64,000 nt of DNA from Ptychodera flava (Eukaryota > Hemichordata > Enteropneusta > Ptychoderidae). Within the stretch, counting starts at the first letter, position 1. Every line of letters begins with the position of its first letter. The notes below the pieces were generated by a model. The model ran no database searches. It was not told the DNA's origin and saw nothing but the letters and a program-made list of their open reading frames with translations. The stretch spans positions 2,242,501 to 2,306,500 of the forward strand of contig NC_091942.1 in assembly GCF_041260155.1 (NCBI RefSeq). Direction: 5' to 3'. The position numbers and the translations under genes were made by a program. This document shows positions 1-13,149 of the stretch, one piece after another.

Positions 1-960
1 GACGGCTAACCTTCAGCCACTGGTATAACGCGTCTCGCTAGAGCACTATATGGAATGATGTTTGTCGACAACTTAATAAAAGATTGCCGTTTTTTGTCGA
101 GCCTAAATATCAGCCGTTTACGTTTACCAACTGATATCGTGTCATAGTGTGCAAAATCATTGCAGTTTCCGATGTGTACAAACTGCAGAGGGTATGTGTA
201 GAATTAGCCATGCTTCACCTTCCTTCAGTGGCTGGTACATTTTGCTCACTTTCACTAAATAAGAGCCACTCACTAGATTTTATGAAAAAATATTCTTTGT
301 CGGTGGGAAGAAAGCTGTCATTAAAGGGAGGAGTAATCAGAACTGCGCATGTGCGACAAACAATATATTTCATGTACGATGACTCCATGCATTAGGTCTA
401 CATTTTGCAGCATTTAATGTTTACTGTGTACTTTATGACAAAAAGTGTAACACGACTGGAACTAATTTGGGATAATTGAACGGTGAAGTGATGTCGGTTT
501 AATCTGCAAATTTAAGTTCATCTGCTTTTCTTTTCAAGTTACATACTTGTTTTTATGAGTAATTTGTAATATTGCAACATTCAGCTATAGGGCACCTAAC
601 ACTTTTGAGAAATTTGAAAAATATGTAGATCCAATTATTCCAAATGAGTTCCAATCGTGTTTTGTTTTAAAGGGTTTGTAATGTCAACTTTTGACTCCCC
701 AAGGCACGTTGAAACACCACTGTTTAGCTTGTCAAGACAGTGTCCATACGTCAAAATTCACTATTATTGTTCACATTTAAATTTTTGTCGAGACAAGAAT
801 TCAGTTGTCAACAATAACAACACAGTTTACAAATGTACAGCTGAGTTGACAAGCTGAACACTGTGTATATCAACATGCATTGGAGAGTAGGGTAGAACTA
901 GAAATTATGGTTTACAAGACTTAGCATTACTGACCCTTTAACTTTCATCAATCACCAACG
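1..960. other. AT-rich intergenic sequence, no gene recognised
   Basis: Short open frames only, none with a recognisable domain or a good splice context. AATAAA occurs at about 75, but no coding sequence is visible to the left, so a 3' UTR from a gene outside the window can be neither shown nor excluded. Confidence 0.5.
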
Positions 961-981
961 AATCATGGATACAGTGTTCAC

Positions 982-1075
982 ATGTGTCGTATGGGTCCCA
1001 TACAGTGTTCACATGTGTCGTATGGGTCCCATACGACACATGTGTCGTATGGGTCCCATACGACCTTTGAGCGCA
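982..1075. repeat. Palindromic minisatellite (GTGTCGTATGGGTCCCATAC units)
   Basis: Two units of about 31 bp with ACAGTGTTCACATGTGTCG are followed by a shorter unit. Positions 1030-1051 form an exact 22-bp palindrome centred on ACATGT. GTCGTATGGG and CCCATACGAC flank a single T elsewhere in the array. The whole array can fold into several alternative hairpins. Confidence 0.8.
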
Positions 1076-2790
1076 GCTCCGACGACCCTGTCAGGATTTC
1101 CTTTACAAGTAGTTTGGAGATGAATAATTTATTTGTCTAAATACTCAAATCTATTGTAAAAAATAACAACTGTCAGAGTCGGCATGCAATGATAAAGACT
1201 GGAAATATCACTCCTCAAGTCCTCTATTGAATCGAAGACTATATCGTGGAAGAATTTTAAAAAATTTACGATTTGAGTAGCATGGAAGTCTCTGTACTCT
1301 CAAATAAATACACACTGATTTGCTTAAAATCAGACCACCTCTCAGTGAATTAAGGAGCTTTACTCACTTTTCCCTCTGTTGTTGGAACTGCTGGGAATTT
1401 AGTTGGAATTGCAACTTTTTGAGATAGACTGCGCCTGGGTGACAGATATCCGGACTCTTAAACTTTTACAATACATGTTTGATCTACCACACCTGGGGTT
1501 CATGCTGAAGCTTATGGAGTATAAGGTCTGAAAACAGTGAATTTCACTGACTTATTTTTGTGAAAGTTAAAAATCGTACTCTTCCCCTTGGAGCTAACAC
1601 AGAGATGGTGGCCATTTGTAATTTCAAATATCGGTAAATATTGGGCAAATTTAAATTTGTTTCCCTCGTACTAAATTTTGCACCCCCCTCCCCCTAAGAG
1701 ACAAAAAAGCGATGTAACAGGAGAGACATAAGAAGTAGTTTACCTGGTTACATTGTCCTTCCACTGATGGAAAACTGCGCTTCAACACAGGGGAGACTGT
1801 GATCAAATGATGGCTTGAGTGATAAACACATACATGTAGGTCTGTTCTCGTCGTCATCGATACCGAATTTCAGAATCATATAGCTTACCAATGCTTTGAA
1901 AGTGTGAGGTGCAGACCTATGTTAAAACCACGTGCCATACTTATTGGTTTCACAAAAGCAGATTTTTCCCAGATTTGTGCATGTAACGTTTGATTCTAAG
2001 GGTTGCCCGACCAAATCATCTCCTCCAGTTAACAAAAGATCTATTTTGAGTCACACAGTGTTTTAGATATAATGATGTATAAGTTTGAAAACCACTGTCG
2101 AAACGCATGCAATTTTAGGGTATGCATAGAACAGCGCCCTCAATAACAAGTCTGACCTGTATTTGTTTGAAAGATTTTCCTGCAAATTACAGAAACGAAG
2201 GCTAATAGCACAAGACGATCCTTAACAATAACAACGTAAAAACTGAAAAGAAATTGTGAGGAAAGTTCAGCTGCTTAGACAAATTCACAAAGTTGTAAAA
2301 TTCTTTTTGTTTTTGTTTTCCATAGCCGACATTCACAAACTCTAACAAACTCAAAACGTGTTCAAATGGCCCCCTCCGACTTGCTTTTACTTTTGAAATC
2401 CTCCCTCAAAATAAAACTGATTTTGGAATGGAGAGATTTTTTTCAATGTGTGTGTGTTTCTCTTCTGAGAAGGAAGGGAAACTTCCATCTTGTAAAGAAG
2501 AAAAACAACTATCACATAAAACGTTTGAAAACAGGACTTCCCTCACCTTTCAGGGAAACTGAACATAACTAAGCTATAGATTGCCGTGGAAAGAGAGTAT
2601 ATGAGTGATACACTGTTCAAATTTTGTTTTGAAATGTTATTGTTCAAGAATCCTAAACTTTAGAGAACAAGTCATCGTTGATGACACAGTCCCCACTTGT
2701 TAATTGGTAATCTGATTACAGGTCCTCGGAGAGTGAAGATAGAGTTTTGTTAATTAACTGGGTCTGTGATTTAAAATACTGCAGTACAGA
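1076..2790. other. Intergenic, no gene recognised
   Basis: AT-rich unique-looking sequence. The few open frames are under 70 codons, of biased composition and without domains. A run of poly-pyrimidine near 1680-1700 is the only low-complexity element. Confidence 0.5.
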
Positions 2791-4760
2791 TGAGGCTTAA
2801 TGGCCGAGAATGAGCTCCATGGTGGTGAAAATGTAAAACCAATCTGGGCTGCCACCCTAATTACAAAAATGATTCAAGTAGTAATTAATCGACAGGATGT
2901 TGCAAATCATTTTTCATTCAATTATAACACTGACAGATTATCACCTGTATCACATTTCATACAATTTGATGCAGTGCTTCTGGGCATACACCCTAAAATC
3001 AAAAATTCATTATGTATGCAAAGTAGCAATTAATTTAAATGACACTGCTAAGTGTCACTGAATTGTATTACAGCACTATGAGATCAACGTCATCTATACC
3101 ACGTTTCATAAAATTTGATGTACTATTTCTGGACATATCACTCAAATCAGGAAAGTTCATTAATTAAGCATATTGAAATTTATCAACATGGCACTGATAA
3201 ACGTCATTATTCAATGTTAAAGCAATGAGAGCACAACATCTGTACCAAGTTTCTGGGTATACTGGCCTTAATTACGAAAATTAATAATATATGCAAATCA
3301 GCATTTAATTGATATGATACTGCTACATATCTTTACATGCCATTACACTATTGGAGGATAAATATACATACCACGTTTCATTAAATTCGATTCAGCGCTT
3401 CTTACTACACTAATTATGAAAGTTCATCAAATTTGCAAATTAGCAATCAATTGACATGATACTTCTTAATGTCTTCACACAGTATTACAGTACTGTGAGA
3501 TTAACATCTGTACCATGATACTGTTACATAACATTGCATGTCATTACACTATTGGAGATTTACATTCATATCACGTTGCATCAAATTTGATGCAACACTT
3601 CTAGACATTTCATACTAATTATGAAAATTCATCAAATATGCAAATTAGCAATTAATTGACATGATACTTCTTCATGTCTTCACACAGTATTACAGTACTC
3701 AGAGGTCAACATCTGTACCATGTTTCATCAAATTTGATGCAACATTTTTTGACATTTCATACTAATTATGAAAGTTCATCAAATATGCAAATTAGCAATT
3801 AATTGACATGATACTTCTTTATGTCTTCACACAGTATTACAGTACTCAGAGGTCAACATCTGTAGCATGTTTCATCAATTTGATGCAACATTTTTTGACA
3901 TTTCATACTAATTATGAAATTTCATCAAATATGCAAATTAGCAATTAATCGACATGATACTTCCTCATGTCTCCACACAGTATAACAGTAATCGGAGGTC
4001 AACGTCTGTACCATGTTTCATCAAATTTGATGCAGCATATCTGGACATATCACTCTAATCATTTGCATATGAAAGTTCATTTCATATGCAAATTAAAACT
4101 TAATTTACATGACACAGATAAATGTCTTTATTCACTGTTAAAGCAATGTGAGCTCAACATCTGTACCAAGTTTCATGAAATTTGTTGAACTATTTCTTGA
4201 CATATCAGCCTAATTACGAAAATTCATTAAGTATGCAAATAAGCAATTAATTGACAATAAACTGCTCCATATCTTTGCGTGCCATTAGACTACTGGAAGT
4301 ACAAAATCTGTACCATGTTTCATTAAATTTGATAGAGGATTACTAGACATATCACAATAATTATGAAAGTCCATTAAATATGTAAATTTGCAATTTATTG
4401 ACATGATACTCCTTAATGTGTTCACATAGTATTATAATACTGACAGATCAACATCTGCTCCATGTTTCAAAAAATTTAAAGCAGTATTTCTTGGGATAGC
4501 CCACTAATTAGGAAAAGTAATGAAATATGCAAATTGGCAATTAATTAACATGATACTGCTAAGTGTCTTTGTACACTATTGTAGGGCTGTGTGCTGAAGA
4601 TTTGTATAATTTGTTTCATTAAATCTGTTGCAGTATTTCTAGACATCACCCTAATTACAAAAAATTCATCAAATATGCAAATTAGTAATCAATTGATGCA
4701 ATACTGATATATGTCATTGACTGGTATCAGAACTCTGTGTGAAAAACATCTGCACAAAGT
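2790..4760. repeat. About 147-bp tandem array (about 13 copies), core of a pearl-like element
   Basis: The motif TATGCAAATTAGCAATTAAT recurs near 3638, 3785, 3934, 4088, 4233, 4380, 4527 and 4675, with older copies back to about 2850. The spacing is 145-154 bp. Each unit also has a version of TGTACCATGTTTCATCAAAT. The middle copies (3500-4000) are most alike and the outer ones more diverged. Open frames here are by-products of the repeat. Confidence 0.85.
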
Positions 4761-5515
4761 TTCATCAAATTTGGCACAGTCGTACAAAAACAGCGCTCTA
4801 ATCCCGATTATGCAAATTAGCACTAATTATGCATGCCACACCACTATAAATAGACCTGCGTATGTATGCCATGGTGTAGTATCCCTGTGGCACAGACATA
4901 TCTCAGATATCTGCATTCATGAGCCCCTATGCATTAATATTAATACCATCCTTGAACCCCTGTGGATGAATCCTGGCAACCCTGTGGATGGATATCAACT
5001 ACAGGAAAAAATTGGCTGTCACACAGCCATTTTTGATCAAATGATTACAATATACATACATACATATTGCATATATATGACATAGGGATTAATATATGTA
5101 CCAACTTTCAATGCAATCGCACCCAGCATGGCTGAGAAATTTACGTGAACAGATGTACAGTCGTCAAATATAGGAAACAGCCATTTTAGACCAAATCAAA
5201 AGAAAAATCAATGTGCATATGTATAACATATGGAGTAATCCATGTACCAAGTTTGAATGGAATCGCTCCTAGCATCACTGAGAAATTTGTGTGAACATAC
5301 ACACCAACATCAAATACAGGAAACAAAATGGCTGTCAAGCAGCCATATATCACAAAACAAATTGACGTGCATATGTATGACATAGGTAATAATTCTTGTA
5401 CTAAGTTTGAATGCAATTGCTCCAGGCATCTCTGAGATATCTGCGTGAATGGACGGACGGACGGACACACGCACGGACATGACCAAACCTACCGGTATAA
5501 GTCCCCCTGGACGGT
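4760..5515. repeat. Diverged tandem units ending in an ACGG microsatellite
   Basis: Three units of about 145-155 bp start with GCATATGTATGACATAGG-like sequence near 5070, 5215 and 5370, each with GTACCAAGTTTGAATGCAAT. The last ends in (ACGG)n at about 5452-5465, then CCCCCTGGACGGTGTC. A tandem core followed by ACGG is the layout described for oyster pearl elements, now usually grouped with Helitron/Helentron-related non-autonomous elements. I infer the same class; the exact 5' end is not clear. Confidence 0.6.
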
Positions 5516-6644
5516 GTCTGTGGTGACTAAAAACCTATTTTCATTTATGGTGTTGTGAGAGGGGCACTCAGAGAGTGCACTGTGCACTGTGAGAGGGGCA
5601 CTCAAATTACAATTTGTTGAATTTAAATACTTCTAAACTTTTGTTCAGGGGAAGGGGGCTGGAACGACATTATTGCTGTATACACGTAAATGTGTTTGAA
5701 TGATCTATTTATCAATTTGTTTGGAGGAAGTTGAAATCACTTTATTGTTTGATTTGTGTTCTTCGAAGCTTTTATTGCAGGGATGGAGGAGGGTGTGGTC
5801 AATTACGAGGAGTATTGCTTACCCTTCACATTTTAATAACCCAATACTAATACATTTACCGGACAATATGTAAAGTGAATTTTCATGACTCTGTGACAAA
5901 TTAAATTGGGTGAGAGGGTACAATATATTGGAAATATTACACACTAGCATGTGATGTTCATGCACTCATGTACCTCAAACAGTATAACACGCACACACTT
6001 TTCCTGTGTACAGTTTCATGAATATTTATTTGGCAAAAAAAGAAGTATTAAAACACCAGGAGTAATGATGCTGCAAATTCAAAACAAATAACACAAATAA
6101 CAGTCTGTAGCACATGTGTACCGGTAGTATATCTACTTTCATTCAATACTCAATGAAATCAATTTTTTTCGAATAAAGCACAGGTATTCGGTGATCAGAA
6201 ATAACACATACATTGTCGCGCAAGACTGCAGATTAGTGGACGCAAGTCAGCATTTTGCATTAAGCACAAGAAACCTGGGGAGTCTGTCAGTCAAAGACAG
6301 AATAATTAGCTACAGCCCACTGGGGCACCCTTACATGTGAATCCATAGGTTTGTGTTGACTAATCCACACACACTGGGCTGTCACACTTTCATTTGGTTT
6401 ACATGAATAATACTGCACACGGTTACTTGTTCAGTTGTCAATGTTACTGACATCTGATAAATGAAGATGAACAGCGCTCTCAGTTTCTACTTTCATTACA
6501 TGAATACTCTTTTGTTTTTGGTTTTTGTTTCCCTGTTCACGCTGAACAACTAAAATGTATATTTTTTCTTATTTTATCAAACAGTGGAAAGATTTTCATG
6601 TGTGCATATTGGTGTAATTAGGCTGTGAGAAAGAAAACATCCAA

Positions 6645-6736
6645 GTAACCCTTCAACATAATGGTTTGGCCCAAACCTATTTTATCATCAGTGATTGTGG
6701 ACCTGTTTACAGGGAATTGGGTGATGTTCAGGTTAA
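6645..6736 (+). mobile_element. Short TTAA-bounded MITE, copy 1
   Basis: Runs from GTAACCCTTCAACATAATGG to CAGGTTAA. It shares the core GTGATTGTGGACCTGTTTAC with the copy at 51188-51279. Its left TTAA is mutated to GTAA. Non-coding. Confidence 0.7.
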
Positions 6737-6916
6737 CAGATGACAGTAAAAGCCTGACAGACCTCTTTAGGTGATTCTTGTTAGATTGGGTCATAGTTAG
6801 ATCAAACCAATCTTGACATCTGCTTGAACCGATGCTGACATTTTACTCAAGATCAGACAAACATGGAAAATAATATACACATGTTATATGACAAATTCAG
6901 AGAAGAAAGCTTTGTT

Positions 6917-7010
6917 TTAACCCTTTTGCCACTATGGTTTCACCCAATTTGCTTTGTTTCCTATGGCAACATTGGACCTTTACACTGTGAAATGGGGGTG
7001 ACAATATTAA
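6917..7010 (+). mobile_element. Short TTAA-bounded MITE, copy 2
   Basis: TTAACCCTTTTGCCACTATGG at the left and GGGGGTGACAATATTAA at the right, 94 bp. A diverged member of the same family. Confidence 0.6.
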
Positions 7011-7295
7011 AGCCATCATGGAACCACAGCCTGCACATGACACGATATACCACACAAGCTGACTATGAACTGTGCTGAAACAATGGACAGAATATTGTAC
7101 AGTGTTTCATGTCTTGATACAGTGAAATACTAAAACAAAATTCATGCAGAAAATTTATCAAATGTTGTAAAGATCCCATTGTAAATATTGTAATAATCTA
7201 GGATATCATTTGATTGAAATCAACAACTTTGAATTTATGTCTATCTGACACGAATAGTAAATAGTGACAACAAAAACCAAAAGGACAGACATAAT

Positions 7296-7605
7296 CTCTG
7301 TGATAGTGTTTCCATGAATAAAATCTGAAAATAACTCATTGAAAAACAACAGCAGTAATTTACCTCTGTGATAGTGTTTCCATGAATAAAATCTGAAAAT
7401 AACTCATTGAAAAACAACAGCAGTAATTTACCTCTGTGATAGTGTTTCCATGAATAAAATCTGAAAATAACTCATTGAAAACACAGCAGTAATTTACCTC
7501 TGTGATAGTGTTTCCATGAATAAAATCTGAACTCATTGAAAAACAACAGCAGTAATTTACCTCAGTGATAGTGTTTCCATGAATAAAATCTGAAAATAAC
7601 CCCTT
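7296..7605. repeat. 68-bp minisatellite, nearly 5 copies
   Basis: Units start CTCTGTGATAGTGTTTCC at 7296, 7364, 7432 and 7498, and with CTCAG at 7561. Spacing is 68, 68, 66 and 63 bp. The minus strand happens to be open through the array and yields a repetitive 122-residue frame that is not a gene. Confidence 0.9.
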
Positions 7606-7609
7606 GAAT

Positions 7610-9930
7610 AATCTTGTACTGATTGACAAAACATAGACACTTATCAATGAAGAATGCTGGTTATTAGTCAAGACTGAAGAGAACCAGAACTCTGCTTGGC
7701 TTTCCATAGTTTTGAAATTCAAAATCATCCTAGGGGATCATTTATTGGTATTTTTAAAGGAAGGCACCCTAGGTTTGAGTAAATTAACACGAGGGAGACT
7801 GGACCCAGTATTCTTCAGATGTGCCAAGTTTTGTAATTCTACATCGTCATGGCTCCCCTGGCAACAAAAACAGACAGACTGCAAACCTATCTCCACAACT
7901 ATATGAAATGCATCATACATAAGTCATTCCTGGCCTGTGTTTACAAGTATACGTAATTAGACCGACCACTGCATACTGTTTCAAAGTCGAAAAAACCAGT
8001 CACACTGTGTGCTTTGATCATTAATGTGTTTTTGTATTCTGACTGCTATATAGAAATGGTCTTGGACATATACATAGTAACCTTTCCCCAACTTGACCTT
8101 TCACACTAACCTTTGACCTCTTACTTGCATGTATACAGCTGTTTTGGTAATGATCATTATATTATGAAAGCAGTCTTGCTAGAACTCAATGATTATGTCA
8201 AGCAGACGATGATACAAATTATATCGAACGTAACAGTTATCATAACAGGTATAACACTCCACAAACTAAATATGGTAAAGAAATGCTTATGAAATGAAAT
8301 GTATAACACAAAATTGTTCACTGTATGGATAATTACAGAACTTATCATCAAGTGATACAGCAACACATTCAATTGTTGAATTGACTAAATAGTTGTGAAA
8401 ATAATTTCATGCTTCCAAAACATTACATGGATGGTACTGCTAGCTATGTAACAAAGTGAAAACTTATTGAAAAAATAAGCTGGATGATGATAAACAAAAA
8501 CTGAATAAATTTTTTTTAGTAATGATTTGTGTGTTCTGATGTACATAAGGTGTCAATGCTATTGGAATCGCTTTAAATGTTCCTGCCGTCAAATACAGAA
8601 TTCTCAGATAGAGTTATGGTATCACTGAAAGTTCATTTTCAAGGGTACTGGCAATGTGCACAGACTATCTGTCATGTACACATAGTACAAATGAAATTTC
8701 ACGAGGGAGAGAGGTTTATGATGCTGTGTGTACGCTGTAGAAAATTATCACAATTTGCCTTTCTGGGACTTTTTAAAGGACACAAGAAATTGCAAACAAT
8801 TATCAGCGACTTCCAGTTTGTCTGAGACTGGCTGCCATCAGAAAAAAATATTTATTCAAAAGTGGTCTTACATACACTGTATATCAATTGTACATTGACA
8901 GATCAGAATAAAGATACCGGATCAAGAACTGTAACATATAAACTACAATTCCAGTCACAGTGTGTGGTAGGACTGTGCCTCTATTAATATACAATTGTAT
9001 ACAGTGTATGAGCCCTGAAGGACATTTTCACAGTGGCTGTAATCAACCACCAAGCTGGTCACTGATAATTGTTACAATTTCAAGTGAATTTACAGCAATT
9101 TCTTGCAACTATTAAACGTCACAGCTGTCTGAATGGAACATTTCTGCAGTATGTTGCACTACTAGCATTGTGTATGTTGCAGGTGACGTACAAATCAAGA
9201 ATGCTGTAGGCTGACTCGGTGTTTTCTAACACCTTACGCTGGTCAAATATTGAATTAACTTTGAATAAATCCAGTTGTTCTCCAACTGTAAAATGTTTAC
9301 AGTGCTGACCATTGACCATACCGCTGCATCAGCTGACTCTAGCAGTGAGTACTGAAACACACGGTGAACATACTGAAAATTGTTAGTGTTTTCTATATTT
9401 TGGCCAGGGGCCATCCATACTGATATAAAAACTATCTGTTGACTGAATCCTTGTTTAAGGGGTTCATTAACGTACTGAAAGGATCTCCTCACTCATGACA
9501 CCTGTGTTTACCTTATATTTCATGTCTAAGAATGCAAAGTGTGTAAACTATGCGAGATTTTGCATAATCTATCGCAGTCAGCACATGCACACACTGGATC
9601 AACGCAATACACTACAGTGGGCAATGTAGCATTGGTACATTTGTATACATTAATGTTCATGATTTGTTTGTACATGTGCCAAGTTCATGATCTATCATTA
9701 CCTGCGTATGTGTACCAAATCAATGGATTTATGATTCACAGTAGCTGGGAATGTACTCTGCATAGGTATCTGGACAATTGTGTATGTGAGTGGGTATGTC
9801 TCTTATCTTTGAAGATTTTTATTATTTATCAACTGATGAATTTCTTGCAATGTCCTTGTCCACGGCCAAAATGTGTAATACGTAAAATTATCTTGAGTTT
9901 AAAGGAACATCCTTCAGTCAGTGCTGAATT
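7610..9930. other. Intergenic, no gene recognised
   Basis: AT-rich sequence with only short frames. Frames at 7712-7906, 8577-8825 and 9226-9492 have no recognisable domain, splice context or codon signal. Confidence 0.5.
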
Positions 9931-9931
9931 A

Positions 9932-10034
9932 GATTGGATTGGATAACACAACAAATTGGATTGGATGACAAAACAAATTGGATTGGATGACAAAACAAAT
10001 TGGATTGGATGACAAAACAAATTGGATTGGATGA
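9932..10034. repeat. 22-bp minisatellite, about 4.5 copies
   Basis: Unit ATTGGATTGGATGACAAAAC plus AA, starting at 9955, 9977, 9999 and 10021, with a degenerate first copy. A minus-strand open frame over it is a repeat by-product. Confidence 0.9.
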
Positions 10035-11328
10035 CTAACTGATGTATATCATGTGTTTTATGCTGTCTCAATGTGTATAGGTATGTGAGAAGGTGATAAA
10101 CACAAAAATTTGATGGAAAAATTTGATGTGAAAATCGGTTACTGCATGTGAGTCAGTATGTGTTTAGATATTTACATTACTTTCCTCAAAGCATACAAAA
10201 TATACTTTCAAACAGCAACCCCACTACATGCAGCATTTTTCAACCCGGCATACAAATTAAATCAAAGGTCAAACTAGCATCTACTGCTTTGCCGTGTATA
10301 CCATTTTTAGCTACCACTTTTACATCATCATGAGAAAATAAAAAGACAAATGTGTTAACTATGAAACTTTTTGTATTGACTCATTCAGCTTTCAACTTTA
10401 TCCTTTTCACTATTTACATGTCAAACTACTTTAATATTTCTCTCTCAAAGTCAACTGAAATATTGATACTTTGTGTTATATAATGGTATCATTGACGATA
10501 TCTCAATACCCTAACATCTTAGGTAACCAACATAATGATTCCAGTTTTAAGTAATTATGAATACTTGTTAGATCTGATCATAAAAATGTTTCTGATCAGT
10601 GAGTATATATATTCTCATTATTCTACAGCATTGGGATCTCTTGTTACAACAAATAACACAAATGAAAAAAAGAAGAAAAAAAATGTTACTTCTATACTTC
10701 ATACTTCTGAATTTCGTTCCATTCACACTCGTTTTCAATCTCCATTACTTAAAATATCACAAACTTGAATTCCCTATGTTTGGTTTAGCAGTCCAGCACT
10801 CAGTTAACTCCAGCTGCTGTCAAATCATTCTGTGATAGCCAAGTGACTCTCCTCTCTCATTTTAAAGTATTTACAAAAGTCTTTTATGAAAATATCTTGA
10901 TGTAAATAATACACCATCATAAGTTTGTTGCTATCTGTATGACTTGTGGCCAGGACTTTTCTTAAAATTTTTCAAAAGTAATGTGTATGTACAGAAAAAC
11001 TGAACATCGCCACTCTAATCAACTATATGTTGATATTTTGACAGACTTCAAAAAGTTTTGGCCGAACTAATTTTTCTATGATTCTGTATCCTCAACATAA
11101 TACATGATCATAAAGGCAATGTGGTAAATAGAAATGTGATGCAGGCGGACTGAATGTATATGATCAATATTCTGCAGCAAAAAATACACTGAACTTTATG
11201 GCTACTTGTACATGCTATTCCATTTTCCAAGTAAGGCCAGGATTTGGGACTTTATGATCACTATCCAAATTTTGAAAATTTGAAACTCTGAAGTATTGAA
11301 CAACTTTTATCAAAAGCGGTCATTCAAA
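10035..11328. other. Intergenic, nothing recognised
   Basis: AT-rich sequence without convincing coding or repeat structure. Confidence 0.5.
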
Positions 11329-11343
11329 TTAAATGTGAAATTC
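11329..11343. repeat. Left 15-bp target-site duplication
   Basis: TTAAATGTGAAATTC directly before the left inverted repeat, identical to 17107-17121. Confidence 0.8.
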
Positions 11344-12050
11344 GAGGCACTGTCTGTAAAAACCTGCAGAGCGCCTATATGAGGTGGCCAAGGGTAAATT
11401 TCAAAAACATATAAATTATATACCAAAAGATAGGCCGTGACCTAACTAAAGTACCAGTATAATAATTTTGTTGTGCTACCTTCTGTTACCATAGTAACAG
11501 CATTTGAAAAAAAGACGTCAATGGCGCAAATTTTACATCAAATGGTCAAAAACAACATTTCTATATAACAAATATACCAATATTTCACCAATCATTACTT
11601 GTCTTGTCTAATTTTCCAATTGTACAGGTACAGTAAAATAATTACGCGAATGGTCAAGTCAATTAAGACAATGGCTATTATTTGACCTTTGACCCCATCT
11701 TAAGTTCGTGATAGCGCCCTCAAGTGGCCATGTTTTTCGGATTTGTGGAAAGAGAGGAAACTTCTCAAATTCAAACGTGTTTAACTCAAAAAGGAAGCGG
11801 GACCGTAATAAGCAGATATAATATTTACTTTAACCCATGACCGATGTCTAATAATCCGATTAAAAACGTGCGGGCACTCATTGTTTTTTTGCTTTAATTT
11901 TACTTTAAAATTATGGAAAATTAGAAATATTTGCTAAGCCTTCCCGTTTTTTAAAAAACTGTTTAGTGGAGAAAAACTAAATTGAATTAAGATATCTTGT
12001 ATACTATGAAACATCATTTTCAGTTCTATCAAAAATATTAAAAATCATGT
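11344..12050. repeat. Left long inverted repeat arm (inner border approximate)
   Basis: Pairs with about 16390-17106. The outer 25 bp are exact; about 80 bp further in, GATAGGCCGTGACCTAACTAA answers GATAGGGCATAATTTAACTAA on the other arm. Further in, AAACGTGCGGGCA answers AAACTTGCGGGCA. The arms have drifted too far for a recent insertion. Confidence 0.65.
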
Positions 12051-12447
12051 TAATTTGGCAAAGTTTGTTGCCATGGCAACACTTCTAAAAATGGCGTTTT
12101 CTCGTCATTTTCAATGATTTTCACTGATTCTAGCACAATCCCGCGTGTCCCTGTAGCAATGGATAGTGCTCATATGTTATTATTCTTAAAATACGTACAT
12201 TTTAGTTGTTAAATTTCCTTGTACTGCCTTTATTTCTGTTTCCATTGATATCGATCAGAGTAGTATAAATGATTGAAATTATTAATGTTTTTGTAAATTC
12301 TTGCAATAATTATACAATTAGTTAAATTATATTATACCAATTATTCTGCTTCATGCATAGTTGTTAATATGAATAAATATTACACACGTCACAAAAAATA
12401 ATATAAATGTTTTGTTATTTATTCGATATGGCACCAAATTTCGGTTA

Positions 12448-12467
12448 AGGTCAAAGGTCAAAGGTCA
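12448..12467 (+). promoter_or_regulatory. Triple AGGTCA direct repeat with 1-bp spacing (DR1 x2)
   Basis: AGGTCAAAGGTCAAAGGTCA is three exact half-sites. Related DR1 pairs lie at 11683, 15914, 16764 and 17211. DR1 is the consensus for RXR/HNF4-type nuclear receptors; function here is unproven. Confidence 0.45.
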
Positions 12468-12676
12468 CTGTTAAACCAACAGAAATGCTTTATTTTATTG
12501 GGGATCTATGGGGAAACGAGTATTTGGCGAACAGGATTATTTTAGTGTTCACAAATATACAACCTTATGTTATCGAACACATACAAAATTATAACACGTT
12601 TTGGAAGAATCCAATGTGTATTAAGTCTTGATAAAGTATACTGCGCCTAAGTTATTTTTGAATTTTGCACATAGTT

Positions 12677-12690
12677 CTGCGCATGCGCAG
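12677..12690. promoter_or_regulatory. Perfect NRF1-type palindrome CTGCGCATGCGCAG
   Basis: A 14-bp palindrome containing the NRF1 consensus, 620 bp before the LINE ORF1 frame, with an ETS-like CATTTCCGG 20 bp downstream. It could be part of the internal promoter of the LINE. This is a motif match only. Confidence 0.4.
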
Positions 12691-13149
12691 TATGTCACAG
12701 CTCATTTCCGGTATGCCAAAACAACCCTTTCTTTCGATGATTGTGTACACATTTCTATCGCCACCATTTATCACTTGCAAATATGATTCAACCAGTCCAA
12801 TTATGGGAGACTAAATCATATAAAGAAGTTATGGCTGCATTTTGAAGTGTTTTATCATAAAGACAGTGAGTGCATAGAAGCAGAATATGCCCTATGCTGT
12901 GAAATAACGCACTAACAGTGGAACTTTTAGAGTAATTTGGCATTTGAATAGTAGCCTTTAATTTCGCTCTGTTGTTTATGATGCGGTTTATAATAAGACA
13001 TTATTGTTTGTTATGTACACCCATGATATTCCCATACCATATCATCATTTGTTACCATAGCAACCGAACTAGCAGGCATCATTAAACGCTGACTTAGATC
13101 AACTTAAAAAGTTCAGCAAATGGCCTTATATGAAGAGACTTGACTTCCT

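Larger units (their letters stand above)
5516..7290. other. Intergenic; two short TTAA-bounded MITEs, no gene recognised
   Basis: It contains a duplicated GTGAGAGGGGCACTCA near 5554 and 5589 and the two MITEs listed at 6645 and 6917. No coding region is supported. Confidence 0.5.

Noticed and set aside
4711-5470. Frames of 124 and 94 codons on opposite strands
   Set aside because: Both lie in diverged units of the tandem-core element and show only repeat-derived sequence.
7360-7728. 122-codon minus-strand frame with repeated SDFIHGNTITEVNY
   Set aside because: It is the translation of a 68-bp non-coding minisatellite whose reading frame stays open by chance; unit lengths of 66 and 63 are not conserved for coding.
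9829-10071. 80-codon frame with repeated SNPICFVIQ
   Set aside because: By-product of the 22-bp minisatellite.
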